Below, in pieces: positions 9,913 through 22,705 of a stretch of 64,000 nt of DNA. Position 1 is the first letter of the stretch. Every line of letters begins with the position of its first letter. The DNA is from Halicephalobus mephisto (taxonomy: Eukaryota > Nematoda > Chromadorea > Rhabditida > Panagrolaimidae), in NCBI GenBank assembly GCA_009193035.1, contig SWDT01000042.1:62001-126000 (forward strand), written 5' to 3'. The notes under the pieces were generated by a model that saw nothing but the letters and a program-made list of their open reading frames with translations, was not told the DNA's origin and made no database searches. The translations under genes were made by a program, and so were the position numbers.

Positions 9913-11244
9913 TGGGCTGTGCTTGTAAGTTGAAAAATAAAATCACAGATATGACTCACTTTATCCACGACAATTGTCCCGTAATCTCTGTCGCCGAATT
10001 CCTTGAATAAACCCGTGGCATCGATGTATTGTCTTTCAGGATTCTCCTCTGTTGCCAAATATTTCGTATTTAGGATTGTCATGTGCAATTTCACGCTTCC
10101 ACCTCGAGGAGACTCGCCCTGTCCAGATTTGACTAAAGCGTTGCAGATCATATCGGCTAGTTCTTGCACTCTAAAAAAATAAAACCATAAAACTAAAACA
10201 AACAGGGAAAATTTACTTGGGAGAATGTATTTTTCCATAAATAACTTTAACTTCGTCGACGTCTTCATCTCCAAAATGGGAAAGTCCCCTGATAGACACC
10301 TTCAGTGGCTCGTCGGATTTGTTTCTGGATTTGAATTCAGCTACAGTCTCTTGCAGAACTTTCTTGGCTTTGTTGATATCCGTGAAAGACAGTAACCAAA
10401 GCGGAGCAATCGTCAGATGCAGTCGATTCGGGGAAATAAAAAGTGACGGGTCTTTGCAGCTTTCCTAAACATTACAAAGTACTACCAAAATAAAAGATAA
10501 TCTTACGTCAACTTTCGTCGACGACCTGATATCATCAATAAGTTCACTGTGCTTTTTCGCAATTTCTTCGTCTTCGATAGGGATCATGACGAAATGAGTA
10601 AAGTTCAGCTTCCTCCGGTTGTCCAGAATTAACATCTCGATTCTGTCGTAGCATCTTTCAACAGCTTCTCTGTTTGTCGAGGTGATGACTGAACGAATTC
10701 CGTCAGAGCAATTCTAAATCGAGTGCACTCACCGACAGGACCTGTTTCTTCTCGTCGCGGAATCTGGAGTTTCGCTCCTGTTTCGTCTTCGATTAATTTC
10801 TTGTTGCTTCCTTTGGCCCCGATCAGCTTTCCCATGAGTTCACTTGGCACAGTAATCCTACAATTATCCTTTCTGATGAAATTCAATATATGAACAAAAA
10901 TTACTCCGCAGTAAAAGCACGTCTTTTGGCGTCGAACTTGATCGGATAATGATCGTCATTTTTTTCAACTTTATTTTCTTTTTTCGGCGTTTTTTCTTCT
11001 TTAGCAATCTCATCTACACATTCATCGGCGACATTGTCGACATTTCCTTCTGAAAATTGGGGGAATTACTTGGAAAAGCAAAATTCTAACCGTAATCGAG
11101 GTCGGAGTCGTATTCGTCGTCCTCCACCTGGTCGGGCAGATCAAAATCCCCTTTCAAATTGGGTCCTTGACTAATATTCAGAGGAACATTCCTCCTGTAA
11201 ATCCGACCATTTACTTCATAAGTATCGCAATTAAGGACGTCCAT
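9864..11244 (-). CDS. ASCC1: ASCC1-like protein (KH domain plus 2H phosphoesterase)
   Basis: Seven exons: 11244-11091, 11049-10905, 10857-10733, 10688-10507, 10464-10217, 10170-9960 and 9911-9864, 370 aa. ASCC1 is a subunit of the ASCC complex, which acts in alkylation-damage repair and transcription. An acidic N-terminus is followed by a KH domain (about residues 98-165; VPSELMGKLIGAKGSNKK contains the GxxG loop). The AKAP7/2H phosphoesterase domain follows with both HxT motifs, HLTIA (about 219) and HMTIL (about 313). Six exons are well supported. The last 15 codons (LERGTKGSCGFPNIY) lie wholly inside dispersed repeat copy 1, so the true C-terminus is less certain. The start is divergent from NUP205, 176 bp away. 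Confidence 0.87.
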
Positions 11245-11420
11245 CCCGGATGAATCAGAAGTAGGCTTATCTGAAAACCAACTTTGGACTGCAGGAGGCT
11301 TGGCGAAATGTCCTAAACGTCACTCATTCCCGCCCAAGAGTCGCGAATTTTGAAAATGTCCTCATGAAATTTCATCAACCTTTTTTATCACTAATTTCTC
11401 TCTTTTTAGCTCAACGACTC
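11245..11420. promoter_or_regulatory. Divergent promoter region ASCC1 / NUP205
   Basis: Only 176 bp separate the two opposing start codons. Both genes have acceptor-like sites just upstream of their ATGs: TTTTCAG before ASCC1 at about 11272-11278, and TTTTTAG at 11404-11409 before NUP205. The transcribed outrons must therefore start within or across this small space. Confidence 0.5.
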
Positions 11421-14400
11421 ATGTGGACGACAGCTAGGAATCTGTTCCATCAGCTCACCATTCTCTTAGGAGAATTGGAGGACGAACAAAAGTGCGAGGA
11501 GTTTGTGAAGATCCTGAAAGAGAATATCATCTATATCAAAAATCCGCTCGTTAATAAGGTGAGTTGATATATGACTTTCCTCCATACAAGCCATTCAATA
11601 TCCTTCAGCCGAAGAATCCGTCACAACGGTCTCTTGTTTCAAAACCGGGCTCAACTGCGGTCTTGGGTAATAATCAGAAGGTGGTTGTTACGCCGGAAGC
11701 CTCCAATGAAGCTATCATTTTGAGTGACTTGTTCAATATCAATGAAATCGATGCGCTTGAACTGATTCTCACTGGTGAGTCTGTTTAATGTTCCCACTTT
11801 CATGTAGACTTTGTAGGGGACCTCCAGGTCAGAAACTTCAACACCCTCCCCCGTGGTCTTTGTGCCGTTGTTTGTTACTATGAATCTCATCGTCATTTTG
11901 CCGTCATTGTGAAAACTCTTCTAAGACTAAAGAGCGTTGCTGATGAATTGATGCCGTCCGTTCTTATCAACTTTGTGGACGAATTACTCAACGATATGAC
12001 TATGTTCAAGCAGGTGCTGACTTCCCTGCAATCCTTGAGTGTTCGTACTGAATTCGAGAAGCTTCAAAAACCGAACGTCAATGGTCTTGGCACCGCAGAG
12101 CATCAGAGAGTTCTTAGAAAATGCATTACGGACTTGCAGATGAGCTACTTGGAGATTTTGTGTATCTTCTCTTACCATTGCACCAAGGAGAACCAAACAC
12201 AATGCCTAGAAGCGCTTTTTGAAGCGATGAAGAGAGTTCCTCTGGAACAAGAGGGAGGTCACTTATCCCTGTCGAATCTGAGTATCTGGACAGCTTTGCT
12301 GATGTTCATTAATCCCTTGAAGTTACGTCACACGGAGGACTTACTTCAGGTCCTGAAGATCTACAAGGATAACTTGCACCGGAAATGGGAGAATCCAGCT
12401 GCTTGCGCTTCGATTGCATGGTGTTTCAGTGTAGCTGTCAAATGTGCTCGTAACCTACCTGGTGGATTTAGGAATGAATTCGAGATAGACGAGTCGAAAT
12501 TGGCCGATACTGCTCTCGATAACTGTGCTTTTCAATTTATCCGGACCTGTGTTCTTGATGTTCCAGATTTTCATGAAATTGAAGTCTGCATGGACGTCGT
12601 TGATTCTTTCGTGAAAAGTTTCCTCTCCTACTTTCCAGAGAAATTCCACGAATTGCTGAATCTCTGTGAAGAAGAAATCCATACTCTAGCTCCGTTGGAC
12701 GATGAACGGAAGAAACCGAGGATGTATTACTTGAAATTTTTAGGAATTGTTTCTAGAGCTTACAGTGCAAATACACCGAAAATTCAAGGGTTATGTGACC
12801 AGTTCACAATGCCAAATTTCGTGAGTTTATTGTCTTTCAATTAAGTGCTGATTTGGATTTCAGATTGGGCTTGAGAATTTCCTTAGAGCTGTTCGGTCTG
12901 TTGCGTCTCCAACTTTATTCACAGCGTATGTTGATACATTAACAGCGATTTGTAAGACTGAGAAAGTTGCTTCCTACTGCTTCAAGTTACTGTGTTCTGA
13001 AGGAGATGACCTCATTTGCGATTGGAACAAACTGTTCAATAGTCTAGCTAGGTATTGTCAAAGATTCCAAGAGAAACGAGCTTATGATTTTTATCAAAAG
13101 AAAAACAGTATTCCGACGAAATTAAACCCAACTGAAATTTCTGGCTTAATTACGATGTTGAGATTGGCATCTGCAATTGCTGAACATGATCCGGATACAC
13201 GGCAGATGTTCTATGATTTCCACAAGTGGAATGTGATTGATGTTTTGACTAATGTCCTTATTGAGGCTTTTCCACATTCATTGAAAGGAGAAGTTTATAA
13301 TTTTCTTGCTGCTTTGGCTGTGGATGAACGTGCTTCTTTGAGGATTTGGAGTTTCCTCATTGGGAAACAGCTTTGTGCTTTTGAGGGAAAACAACTTGTT
13401 GGAATTCAGAATGAATTTGAACTGGAAAGTAAGACTGGGAACTATGTCTGTACTTTGGGATTTCTGAAGCTTCTGAATCAACTACTTTCGAGGAAGAATG
13501 TTCCTGCTGCTACTGAACTAGCTCCTTTCCTTCAGTTCATTACGAAATCTGTTTTGAGTGATTATACTTCTCGACAGTACACTGATGTGGATCAGTTGAT
13601 GATTATGTTGACTTTATCTATAGATTGTCTGTATCAGCTTATTCGGCACTACTATGTTACTCATGAATCCGTCATTGGGAATTCTGTTCAAGCTGTTATT
13701 TTGAGTGAATTGTTGAATGATTCTGCTTTGAATAATACTTTGACGTCAATTATTATTGGATGTGCAGATAGATTGGATGACTTTTCTGCGAGACATGAAC
13801 TTCGTGAAAAGATGGGTCTTTCTGCCTTGAGACTTCTTTATGCTGCTTTGAATCAAAGAAGAAGCTATGTAGAGGCTGTGAAATCTTGTGGATCATCGAA
13901 AATGGTTTGTTCTTTGGAGAAACTCTTATTATCGCCATTGTACTCAAGGCAGAGGAATAATTTGTTGGCTGTGTTGCTTTCTTTTGTCAACAATGTAAGT
14001 TTTTTAGAAGTATTCTTAATTTTATTTCTGGTTTTAGGATGATCATCTGATCAAACACACTTTCTTTGTCATGAAGATTCTGAAGGAACTCTGTTCGCAG
14101 CGAAATTCCCTTCAACCTTTGCTTGTTTCAACTATGATGCCGTTCAAAAATATACTTCAAGGAATATTTGCTCGATTGACTTCTCCGTTTGAAGAAGAAA
14201 TGCGGGTTTCTCCAGTTGATGTTCCATTATATGACTTGCCAGACTTTGATGATACATCAATGCCAAGGTTGAGAGGTGAGATTGCTAAGCAGATTATTGA
14301 AATTATGATTGCTTCGTTGGAAAGTGATCCTTGTCAAGCTAATATTACTTATCTTCTTTGTGGTTTTGATGTCAACAGTATTGGAAATTCTACTCTTGTG

Positions 14401-17400
14401 TCGATTGGTAAGTTTAGTTCCTAGTTGTTTTTAATTATCTTCCATGTTTTTAGATACTGTTGGGGAATCTGTTACTTGTATTCAAAGTTTGATTGACATT
14501 GTTGAGATATTCATCGCTAGAACCGACCCTTTCAATGTTTCCTTCTCTGCTTTGTTCGAGCCTACTCTCCGACTTCTCTTCAAATTCCTCTCTTTCAAGA
14601 CTGAATCTTCTGCGGTTATGCTGCGATTCTTGAGAACCAATTGCTCCTTGATTTACAGATTATTCAATTGTGACAACTTTAAATTTATCCATGTGTTTGC
14701 TAATGCTGTGGAACATAATGGGACTGCTCATCTTTCTAAGTTTGTGAATATCAATACTGCTGAATGCACTGATCCGATTTTCCGACGTGCTCTTCAAGGA
14801 ATTATTCTTCAATTAGCAGCTGTAGAAGTTACGTCATTAATTAGTAAAGGAAGTTATGATGATGCTAGTGAATTTTTCAAGATTTTCTTTGGTCCATCGA
14901 ATATGACTAATGATACTGTATATCCTGAGGATTCAATCATTCCAGAGACGGTTAAACAAATTCCACTTATTTGGGCTCTTTTGGAAAACAGTAAAGCTGA
15001 TTGTCAATCGTTGAAAGCTCCTGTGTTGAAGAAATTTGACAATCAAAGAATTGACGAAATTTTGGATGTTTGTTTGTACGAGAATTCAGTTGGAGTTGAA
15101 CAATATGACGTCCAGTATCTGCAGTTTTTGTTGACTATTGAAGTTCAATCAGTTATCACGAAGGATGTGGATATTATTCGAAGTGAGTGTGTAGACCTCA
15201 TACGGTATTGTATTCGTTATAATGCTCGTCGACTTCTGGAAGCTTCATGTGTGCATTTGTTGTCTGGATGGATTGCTATTGTAAATGCGATTGCCTTCTT
15301 TTCTCCAGTTCATTTTGTCGAGATTGAAACTCAGAAGAGTTATCTTGCTGATGCTTTGTTCCTTCTGATTCAATATGCAAAAGATATTGAATTCAATAAC
15401 ACTATTCTTGCTGCCATTTCTAATTCGATATTCCGACTGGTTACTGCAATTACTGGTATTATTGCTACTGATCCTAATGTAAAAAGTAGAAGAACTCAAG
15501 TTAGCCATATCTTGGCAACTTTATTGAACTCGTTGGTTGCTCCTGGTAAGATTTTTTGTGGTTTTAATTGGTTTTTAAAATTTTATTTTAGCTTTTGCGA
15601 AATGTGTTGCTTTTAAACTAGATCTCTATGGCTCAATTATGAAGATATTCTCGATTTGCAATTCTGGAACTACAAGCGAAGATGATGAAGATGCTGATTT
15701 GTCGAGAAATATCTTGGCTTCATTGTTGAAAGAGCAACGTGATGTTGAAGGGAAATGGGGATCGATATTTAGTACTATATCAGAAGAAGTCACAAGAGCA
15801 ATCTCTGAAGACATTAATTTTGCTCCCTTTCAGTTGAAGGTTGGTGTGATTTTGTTTTAACACTAGGATGAATTGTTCTTGGGGGTCTACCGGGATAAGT
15901 TTCGACCATTAAGGAGTTTACATCGTCATGTGATTCTGATTCATTGACATGGGGAATTTCTGGTAATCCACCAATTGGACTTGGTGATCGTCGAAATTGA
16001 ATATTGTGTGTAGGTTGTGTTTGAGTAATTGCATCGATAACAGCTTCATCTTTCTTTATCTCTCGTATAAGTGGACATCTGTCTTCTGCTTGAAAAATGC
16101 CAACAGTTGTGTATCTGTAAATGGGAGGTTCTGCGGCATAGCTTTGGAGATCCTCATCAAAACTTTCAACTGTTGCTAAATTTGCAATGTGAACTTGATT
16201 TCGCTGCAACAAGGGCGTATAGGCATTTCCTGGAAGCCAATATTGTCTGCTGAATTTCATATGTAATAAGTTGATGAAAAGAGAAACGATTGCTAGTCCG
16301 CATATAGTGTAGATGATAAAAATGACGAAAACCCAAGGATTTTCTCCTAAATCTATGCCTCCAATTCCAGTAGTTGACAAAGTGTTGAATATAAAGTAGA
16401 CTAAAACGTGTTCCTCGATATTGGGGTTGTAAATGCTTCCTAATAAGCATCCGATGCTTATCCATCCGACAAGTGCGAATATAACCATTGTTATTGGCAT
16501 TAGGAGTAACTTTTCGGCAGTACTAATTCGGTAATTGTCGTTGTCGTGCTTTAGTTGACTCTGATCCAGTGCTCCTTCTGTTTCTGTCTCGCTCACTCCC
16601 CAGAGGGTACAAAATCGGAACATGTGCCATAATTGTACTGAAATGGTTTGTGGAGTACGCTAACTTGATTTATTTAAATTGGACTAACCGAGAATTATAC
16701 AAGGATAGGATAATAGTTTGACAAGCAAGTATTCGACATCTTTTATGATGATTATTGTGAACGGAATTCCAAAAACACTGAAAACCATGGAAAGTATTTT
16801 TCCAGCTTTTGTAATAGGATAGATGTAACTGTAGCCGATGGTAGTTACAGCAGAAAAGGAATACAGTAGAGAATTTGTAAATGTGCACTTTAAAATAGGC
16901 AAAGGTGGTTTTATTTTTAGTTTTCTTTCATAGAAAATCATTTTTTCCTGCAATATCCTGCTAAGGTATTGAGATTTGTGATCGTGGATGAAAACGAGTA
17001 GTTTTGTGTTGTTGAATATCTCTGGAATCAATTCTTTTTTGACAAATCTTTGACGATTGAAAGCGACTTGCTGCTGCCAATGTTGAAGATAGGAATTGGA
17101 ATTTCGATTTTCAAGAACATAGAATGCTGTTGCGAAGCAAAATAAGAATCCAATATAACTGATTAAAAGAATAATATGACCTAATCCATATTTGTGATAG
17201 AAATGTTTCAAGACAATTACGAAATTTATTTTCCTTCGATTATTGGGACCCATTTTTAGAAAGTAGATGTTTAAATCCTAAGCTTTTCTTGTTCTGTTGA
17301 CTTTGGGGTGGAGAAGTTTTGACACGAGTCGCGAAAAATGTGTGACACTCAAGGGAATATTTTGGTGACCGGAAAAATTCCATAGTAAATTGATAATTCT

Positions 17401-18383
17401 TTGCATTGTCTGTGTTCTTGGATGAATCTGTTGACCCCTAAGGGAATTGAGAATTTTGTAACAACGCGTTTTGTTTTCTGAAAGGAGACAAAATATGAGC
17501 CGTAAACGACATAAAAATGATAAATTACTTTATGTATTTTGATGTATGGGGATGAATTTTTACGATTTTAATTCAAATATTTTTCAGATCATTGCTACGG
17601 CTTGTTTGAATGAGCTGATTAGAGAAGACGTTAAGGAAACTCAAGTTATTGCTACACAGTTTGTGAAGTTGGGCAATGTGAAGTCGATTTTGATGAGTTT
17701 AGAATCAATTTCTCTGGATTTTGCCTACATTCTTGACACAAAGAACAAGTACTCTTGCATGTACTTGGAAGCTATTATGGTAAGATTGGAATTTGAGTTA
17801 TTTATAACGGTTGTTTTTAGTCGCTATTTACTGAGTTGTCTTTTGCTGGAACAATTTGGAGTACTTTGGTTGATCATGATGTCCTTGGGAAAATCGCGAC
17901 GTTGCAATTATGGCAGAATGTTCCTCAAGGATTCTTTACGGGAAAAACATGGGAAATTAATCTACAGACTCCAGAGGGAGGGTATGCTACATTGTTTTCT
18001 GGATTAATTCAATTATGTTTTGGATTGGCTTCCAATCCTTACTGGAAAAGCATGTCAATGCCTGTAAGTTTAATTAATTTAGTATTGATTTTGATGGTTG
18101 TTTTTTGTAGGTTCTGTACTTGGTTGAACGATTCCAAGAATTTACAAATCAGTTGATCAGGACTCAGCCAGACCATCGATTGACGAAGAATGTTGCACTT
18201 TTGGTCTACTATATCCATGAATTGGATGAAAATACTCGGGAAATTATCATGAAAACGAAATGTTTGAAAGACTTGTATCAACATCATTCCGATGGTGGAA
18301 AGAAGAAAGGATTTGATTTGGTTAATCCTCCTTCTCGTTCAGCCTTCAATTTACCTTTATCGTTGTTTTCTAAAACCAGATGA
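11421..18383 (+). CDS. npp-3: Nuclear pore protein NUP205 (NPP-3-like)
   Basis: Ten exons: 11421-11558, 11609-11774, 11817-12820, 12864-13994, 14038-14407, 14454-15545, 15622-15839, 17588-17779, 17821-18063 and 18111-18383, 1608 aa. NUP205 is a large alpha-helical scaffold nucleoporin of the inner ring. The N-terminal region matches the family: EAIILSDLFNINEIDALELI, then LPRGLCAVVCYYESHRHF. The rest is helical repeat with low similarity, and it is shorter than the roughly 2000-aa human protein. The ATG lies 12 nt after a TTTTTAG acceptor, so trans-splicing is likely; an in-frame upstream ATG at 11364 falls in the outron. Intron 7 (15840-17587, 1748 nt) contains a whole K2P gene on the other strand. 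Confidence 0.9.
15814..17253 (-). CDS. Two-pore-domain (TWK/K2P) potassium channel nested in NUP205
   Basis: Two exons: 17253-16689 and 16637-15814, 462 aa. Architecture is M1, long extracellular cap loop (with an NNT glycosylation site at about 81), pore 1, M2, M3, pore 2, M4, then a roughly 150-aa cytosolic tail. K2P channels carry background K+ currents. Filter 1 reads TTIGYS (137-142) instead of the usual TTIGYG. Filter 2 reads TTGIGG (277-282). Both deviate from canonical TxGYG/TxGFG, so ion selectivity may be unusual. The gene is antisense within NUP205 intron 7. Its last 26 coding bases (15814-15839) overlap the coding end of NUP205 exon 7. It is about 330 nt from start codon to the next NUP205 exon, so its promoter lies in the same intron. 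Confidence 0.88.
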
Positions 18384-18507
18384 TGTTTTGTTGGATCTCT
18401 ATTTACAATCTTTTAAATTGGCTATTTGATAGGTTGTTTGGGATTTAATGGTTGATTGCCATTATATATTTGTTTGATTTTTTATGTAATTTTTGTAGGT
18501 TTTTAGA

Positions 18508-21500
18508 ATGCCATCAAGTACTCGTAGAAGTACTGGTGTTAGAACTCCAAAAAGGACACGGAATGATAAGGAATCTACTTTAAATGAACCTCAATCAAGT
18601 AAACGGTTACGCAGAAGTAATGAGGAAAATGAATTTGAAGATTTGACAAATGCAGAAAGAACTATCCAAGCGTATGTTAATTCTACTCAGAGATCCGTAG
18701 ATACACTTGAAGATTCAACACTGGATGATATGCAAAATACTAGAGCTGCTGGTCAAGTTTTGGGCATTGAATTGGAGAATTTTATGTGTCACAAAAATTT
18801 GAGAGTTGATTTTGGTGAGAATAATTGTATCTACATCGTTGGTCCTAATGGAAGTGGAAAAAGTGCTATTTTTGCTGGTCTTAACATTGGACTCGGTGGA
18901 AAAGGAAGGAATAATGACAGAGGAAATAATCTTTCATCTTACATTAGAGAAGGAGAAATGTAAGTTTTGAATTTGGTAAGGACGTTTTTATTAATTTTAT
19001 TTTAGGCATGCTAAAATTCGTGTTTTGTTGAAGAATGTCGGCGATAATAAACATCCTGATTATGATGAAAAAATTATTGTTGAACGAACAATTCGACAAG
19101 GAGGAACTTCTACTTATGCTTTGAAAAGTTGTAAAGCGAATTCTCATCATGGGTCCGTTATTAGTACAAGTAAGAAAGACTTGGATTCGTTGTTGAAAAA
19201 ATTTAGTATTGAACTGGAAAATCCTCTTTGTTGGTTATCTCAAGATCGTGCTAGACAATTTTTACAACAAATGAAACCGGAAAAACTTTATGAAATTTTT
19301 ATGATTACATCTCAATTACGTGCTACTGCGATAAGCCATAAAGAAACTGATGAAAATTATATTCAACTTCAACAGATTCTGGAGAAAAAACGAAATCATC
19401 AAAAAGAAAGAATGGAGTGGGTTTTTTAAGTTTTTTATGGTTTTAATTTTTATTTTTAGAGCTTTTATAGAATTGCAAAAAAAGGCAAAAGCTGCTGAAA
19501 CTGTTGTTAAACTTAAAAAAATTATTTCTAACACTAATTGGTTACTTTGTTGGGTTCCGTTGGTTGATGTTCAGAAATCGTTAGATGAGAATCAACATCG
19601 AATTAATGAACAAAATCGGAAAAAAGAAGAAATTGAAATGAGGATTGCTGGTAGAAAAGCTGAAGCACATACATTGCAGCAGACAATGAAGGAAATGCAA
19701 AATAAATCAATTGAATTTGAGAAAAATTATTCTGAAGCAGCTCAAGTTCTTCGAAGTGCTGAATCGACAAAAACTAATATTAAAGGAAAGTTGAATACAG
19801 TAATGGCAGAATGGAAGAGAGTTAGAACGAGAATCGATCAAACTAATGAAGATGTTGAAGAATCGAAGAAAATATTAACTGGTATTCTTGGTACAGCTGA
19901 TCGTGATTTGGTGGGGGAGAAAGCTGAATTGACTGGGAAAATTAAGGAACATGAACAAAGACTTCAAGGTGATAAAGATCAAAAAGAAATGATAATTCGA
20001 CGGAAAGAAGCCATCGAAGCTGAAAGAAAGGACCGATATCGTGCTATGCAAGAAATTTCTAACAAGTTTTATCATTTTGAGAATGATGAAAGACGGGTTA
20101 AAAGAGAAAAATCTGAAGCTGAACAAATTGCAAAAAATTCTCTCAATAGATTTGGACCTGGAACTGCTGTCATCACTCAATTGATAGAGAAAAATGCGAA
20201 AATTTTCTCCAAGAAACCCATTGGTCCTATTGGTCTATTCGTTAAAGTTCGTGATAACAAATGGATCAATGCTGTTGAGTATAATCTTAGAAATGTCCTC
20301 AAAGGTTATATCTGCGATAATGCAGATGATCGTAAGAAATTGGAAAAATTAATATCTGAACAGAAAATTCAAGTCCCGAATATCAATGTGGTTCGGTATT
20401 CACATCAGAAAGTTGATACTCGTCGATATGAACCGGATCCGAAATTTGCAACTGTTTGTCGAATGGTTAAAATTGATGATCCGACAGTTTTTAACTTTTT
20501 GGTGGACAAAGTTAATATGGAAAATACATTATTGATTGAGAATGACGATGAAGCTAGGAAGTTGATGAATAGTAATCATCCGCCGGAAAATGTAAAAGTT
20601 ACTGTTACATTGAAATGCTCTGATGTTCATCCAAAAACGCGTGATCGTCCATATCGTTATTATGCTGGTCATAATTATGAAGCGAAACTTCTTAGTGAAC
20701 AGAATAAATCGAATGAGTTTTTTGATCGACAACTTGTGGATATTCAACGAGCTAAAAGTAGTTTGGAAACAGAGAAACAAGAAAAAGCGGTTCTTTTAGA
20801 GGATTCTAAAAAACGGTCAACTGAAATTGATGAAGAAATTCGACAAATTGATACTAGAATTCATGATAGAGAAATGAAAATAAAGAAACTTAAGGAACAA
20901 ATGACTGAATTGAGTAAAATTGACACACGTGAAACGAGAATTATGAGTATTGTGGGTTTTTTTGGAAAAATTTAATTTAATGTTAATTATTTTTAGAAAA
21001 ATTCAATGGCAGAAGTGGAAGAAAAAAAGAAAAAATTAATCGAGGAATCAGACAGATTAGAAAATGAAATAAAAGATTTAAAAAAACAACAAATTCAACA
21101 AGAAGAAACAATTCAAGAAGCTATGGATAAAGTTCAAATTATCAAAAATGAAACCAAAGAACATAATGAACAAAAAAATAAAATTCGTTCAGAACTGGAA
21201 TCTTTTGATAATGATACAGAAGAACTTCGATCTCAAGTTAGAAAATATAATTTGATACTTGAACGATTGCTGAAGAAAAAACAAGAGTTGGAGAAGAACA
21301 AAGAACGGGCTAATGCTGTGATTGAACGTCGGCATGAATTTCAAAAACCGGACGATGTTGAAGATCCTCCAGATTTTGATAATTTTTTGCCTAAAGATGA
21401 GTTAGAAAAATTAATTTCTAAGACGGAAAGTGAGTTGAGAGATACAGAAAAATTGACTGGTGGAGAAAGTGTTACTCAAGAAGACTTATCTGAAGCGCAG

Positions 21501-22103
21501 CGAATGTTAGATGAAGCTAAAGAGAACGTGAATAATATTCAGAAAGCAAGTGTTAAGGCTAATAAAGCGTTTATTGAACGAAAGAAACTTTATCAGAAGG
21601 TTATGGATGAATTACCGAAGAAACTCAAAAGAAAGTTTTGTGAATTTATGGCAATGAGGAATTATGTGGGTGATCTGGAAGTGGACAATGACAATAAGCG
21701 GATTGATATAACTGTTGAAACTCATCGTGATGCTCGTAGGAACCCACTAGAGAGAAGAAGTGATGATGATGAAGATTATGATGATAATATTTCTAGGATT
21801 CATAATAATAAGAAAAGAAGGAAAGTTATGCAAGATTTGAAAGGGCTTAGTGGAGGTGAAAGGTCCTATGCAACTGCTTGTTTCGTTATGGCTCTTTGGT
21901 TGTGTGTGGATTCGCCATTCAGATGCTTGGATGAATTTGATGTTTTTATGGATATGATTAATCGGCGAATAATTATGGAATTGTTGACTGAATTAGCTCG
22001 GAAATATCAACATATTCAGTTTTTTTTCTTCACTCCTCAAAGTATCTCGGAAATGAAGTGTAATGATGTTGAAGTTTTTGAATTGAAAAAGGCCGATACT
22101 TGA
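18508..22103 (+). CDS. smc-6: Structural maintenance of chromosomes protein 6 (SMC6)
   Basis: Four exons: 18508-18959, 19006-19416, 19460-20951 and 20997-22103, 1153 aa. Core ATPase of the SMC5/6 complex in DNA repair and chromosome segregation. Walker A is GPNGSGKSA near residue 111. NFMCHKNL and NPLCWLSQDRARQFLQ identify SMC6 rather than SMC5. A coiled coil, a central hinge (GPIGLFVKVRDNKWINAVE), a second coiled coil, and the C-terminal head follow: signature LSGGERS, then FRCLDEFDVFMDMINRR with Walker B. Length fits the family. It starts 124 bp after the NUP205 stop, behind a TTTTTGTAG acceptor, as expected for an internal operon gene. Confidence 0.95.
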
Positions 22104-22258
22104 TTTGTTTGCAATTATACCTGGGTTTGTATTGTGACTGGTGTAGTAAATTTTGATTAGTTTAGATGTGGATTGGATATCGATTGAGATTATTCGTGGA
22201 ATATTTAAAATTTGTTTTTGATTTTTGGATTTTTTTGGTTTTTTTAGAAAATCAGAAA

Positions 22259-22596
22259 ATGAATCTGGATTACCTGGTTTTCATGTTTGTTCAAGTGATG
22301 ACGTGTGATGGACGATTCATCATAGGAACTCTGGAAGGATATGATCAAGCAACGAATTTGGTTATCAGAGATGCCAGAGAAAGAGTGTTCTCTGCGACAG
22401 ATGGTTTTAAAGAAGTTCCTCTTGGAGGAATTTTTGGAATTAGAGGAGATAATGTGTGAGTTTTTTGATGAATTTTGGAAATTTAAATAGTTTTTTTAGT
22501 GCTATGGTTGCTGAAGTTGATGAAGATTTGGACTCTCAGATTGATTATGAAGCAACTCGTTGTAATCCACCAGCTCCTATTTGGCCTGCTCAATAA
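22259..22596 (+). CDS. lsm-8: U6 snRNA-associated Sm-like protein LSM8
   Basis: Two exons: 22259-22455 and 22500-22596, 97 aa. LSM8 is the nuclear-specific subunit of the LSm2-8 ring that binds the 3' end of U6 snRNA. Sm1 motif: MTCDGRFIIGTLEGYDQATNL. Sm2 motif: LGGIFGIRGDNV. The RERVFS segment between them is typical of LSM8. The ATG follows a TTTTTTTAG acceptor by 11 nt and is 155 bp after the SMC6 stop. An AATAAA signal overlaps the stop codon at 22592-22597, so cleavage must occur just downstream. Confidence 0.93.
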
Positions 22597-22705
22597 ATAA
22601 AGATCTCAATCCGAGTTTTTTCTGTAATTGGGATGCTAATAGGTTATGAAATTTGATTTTTATTCAAATTTGCCTTATTTTTTACTCAAAAAGTTATTTT
22701 TGAAG

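Noticed and set aside
19875..20180. Minus frame opposite the SMC6 coiled coil
   Set aside because: Antisense of a Lys/Glu/Gln-rich coiled coil; no splice or start support.
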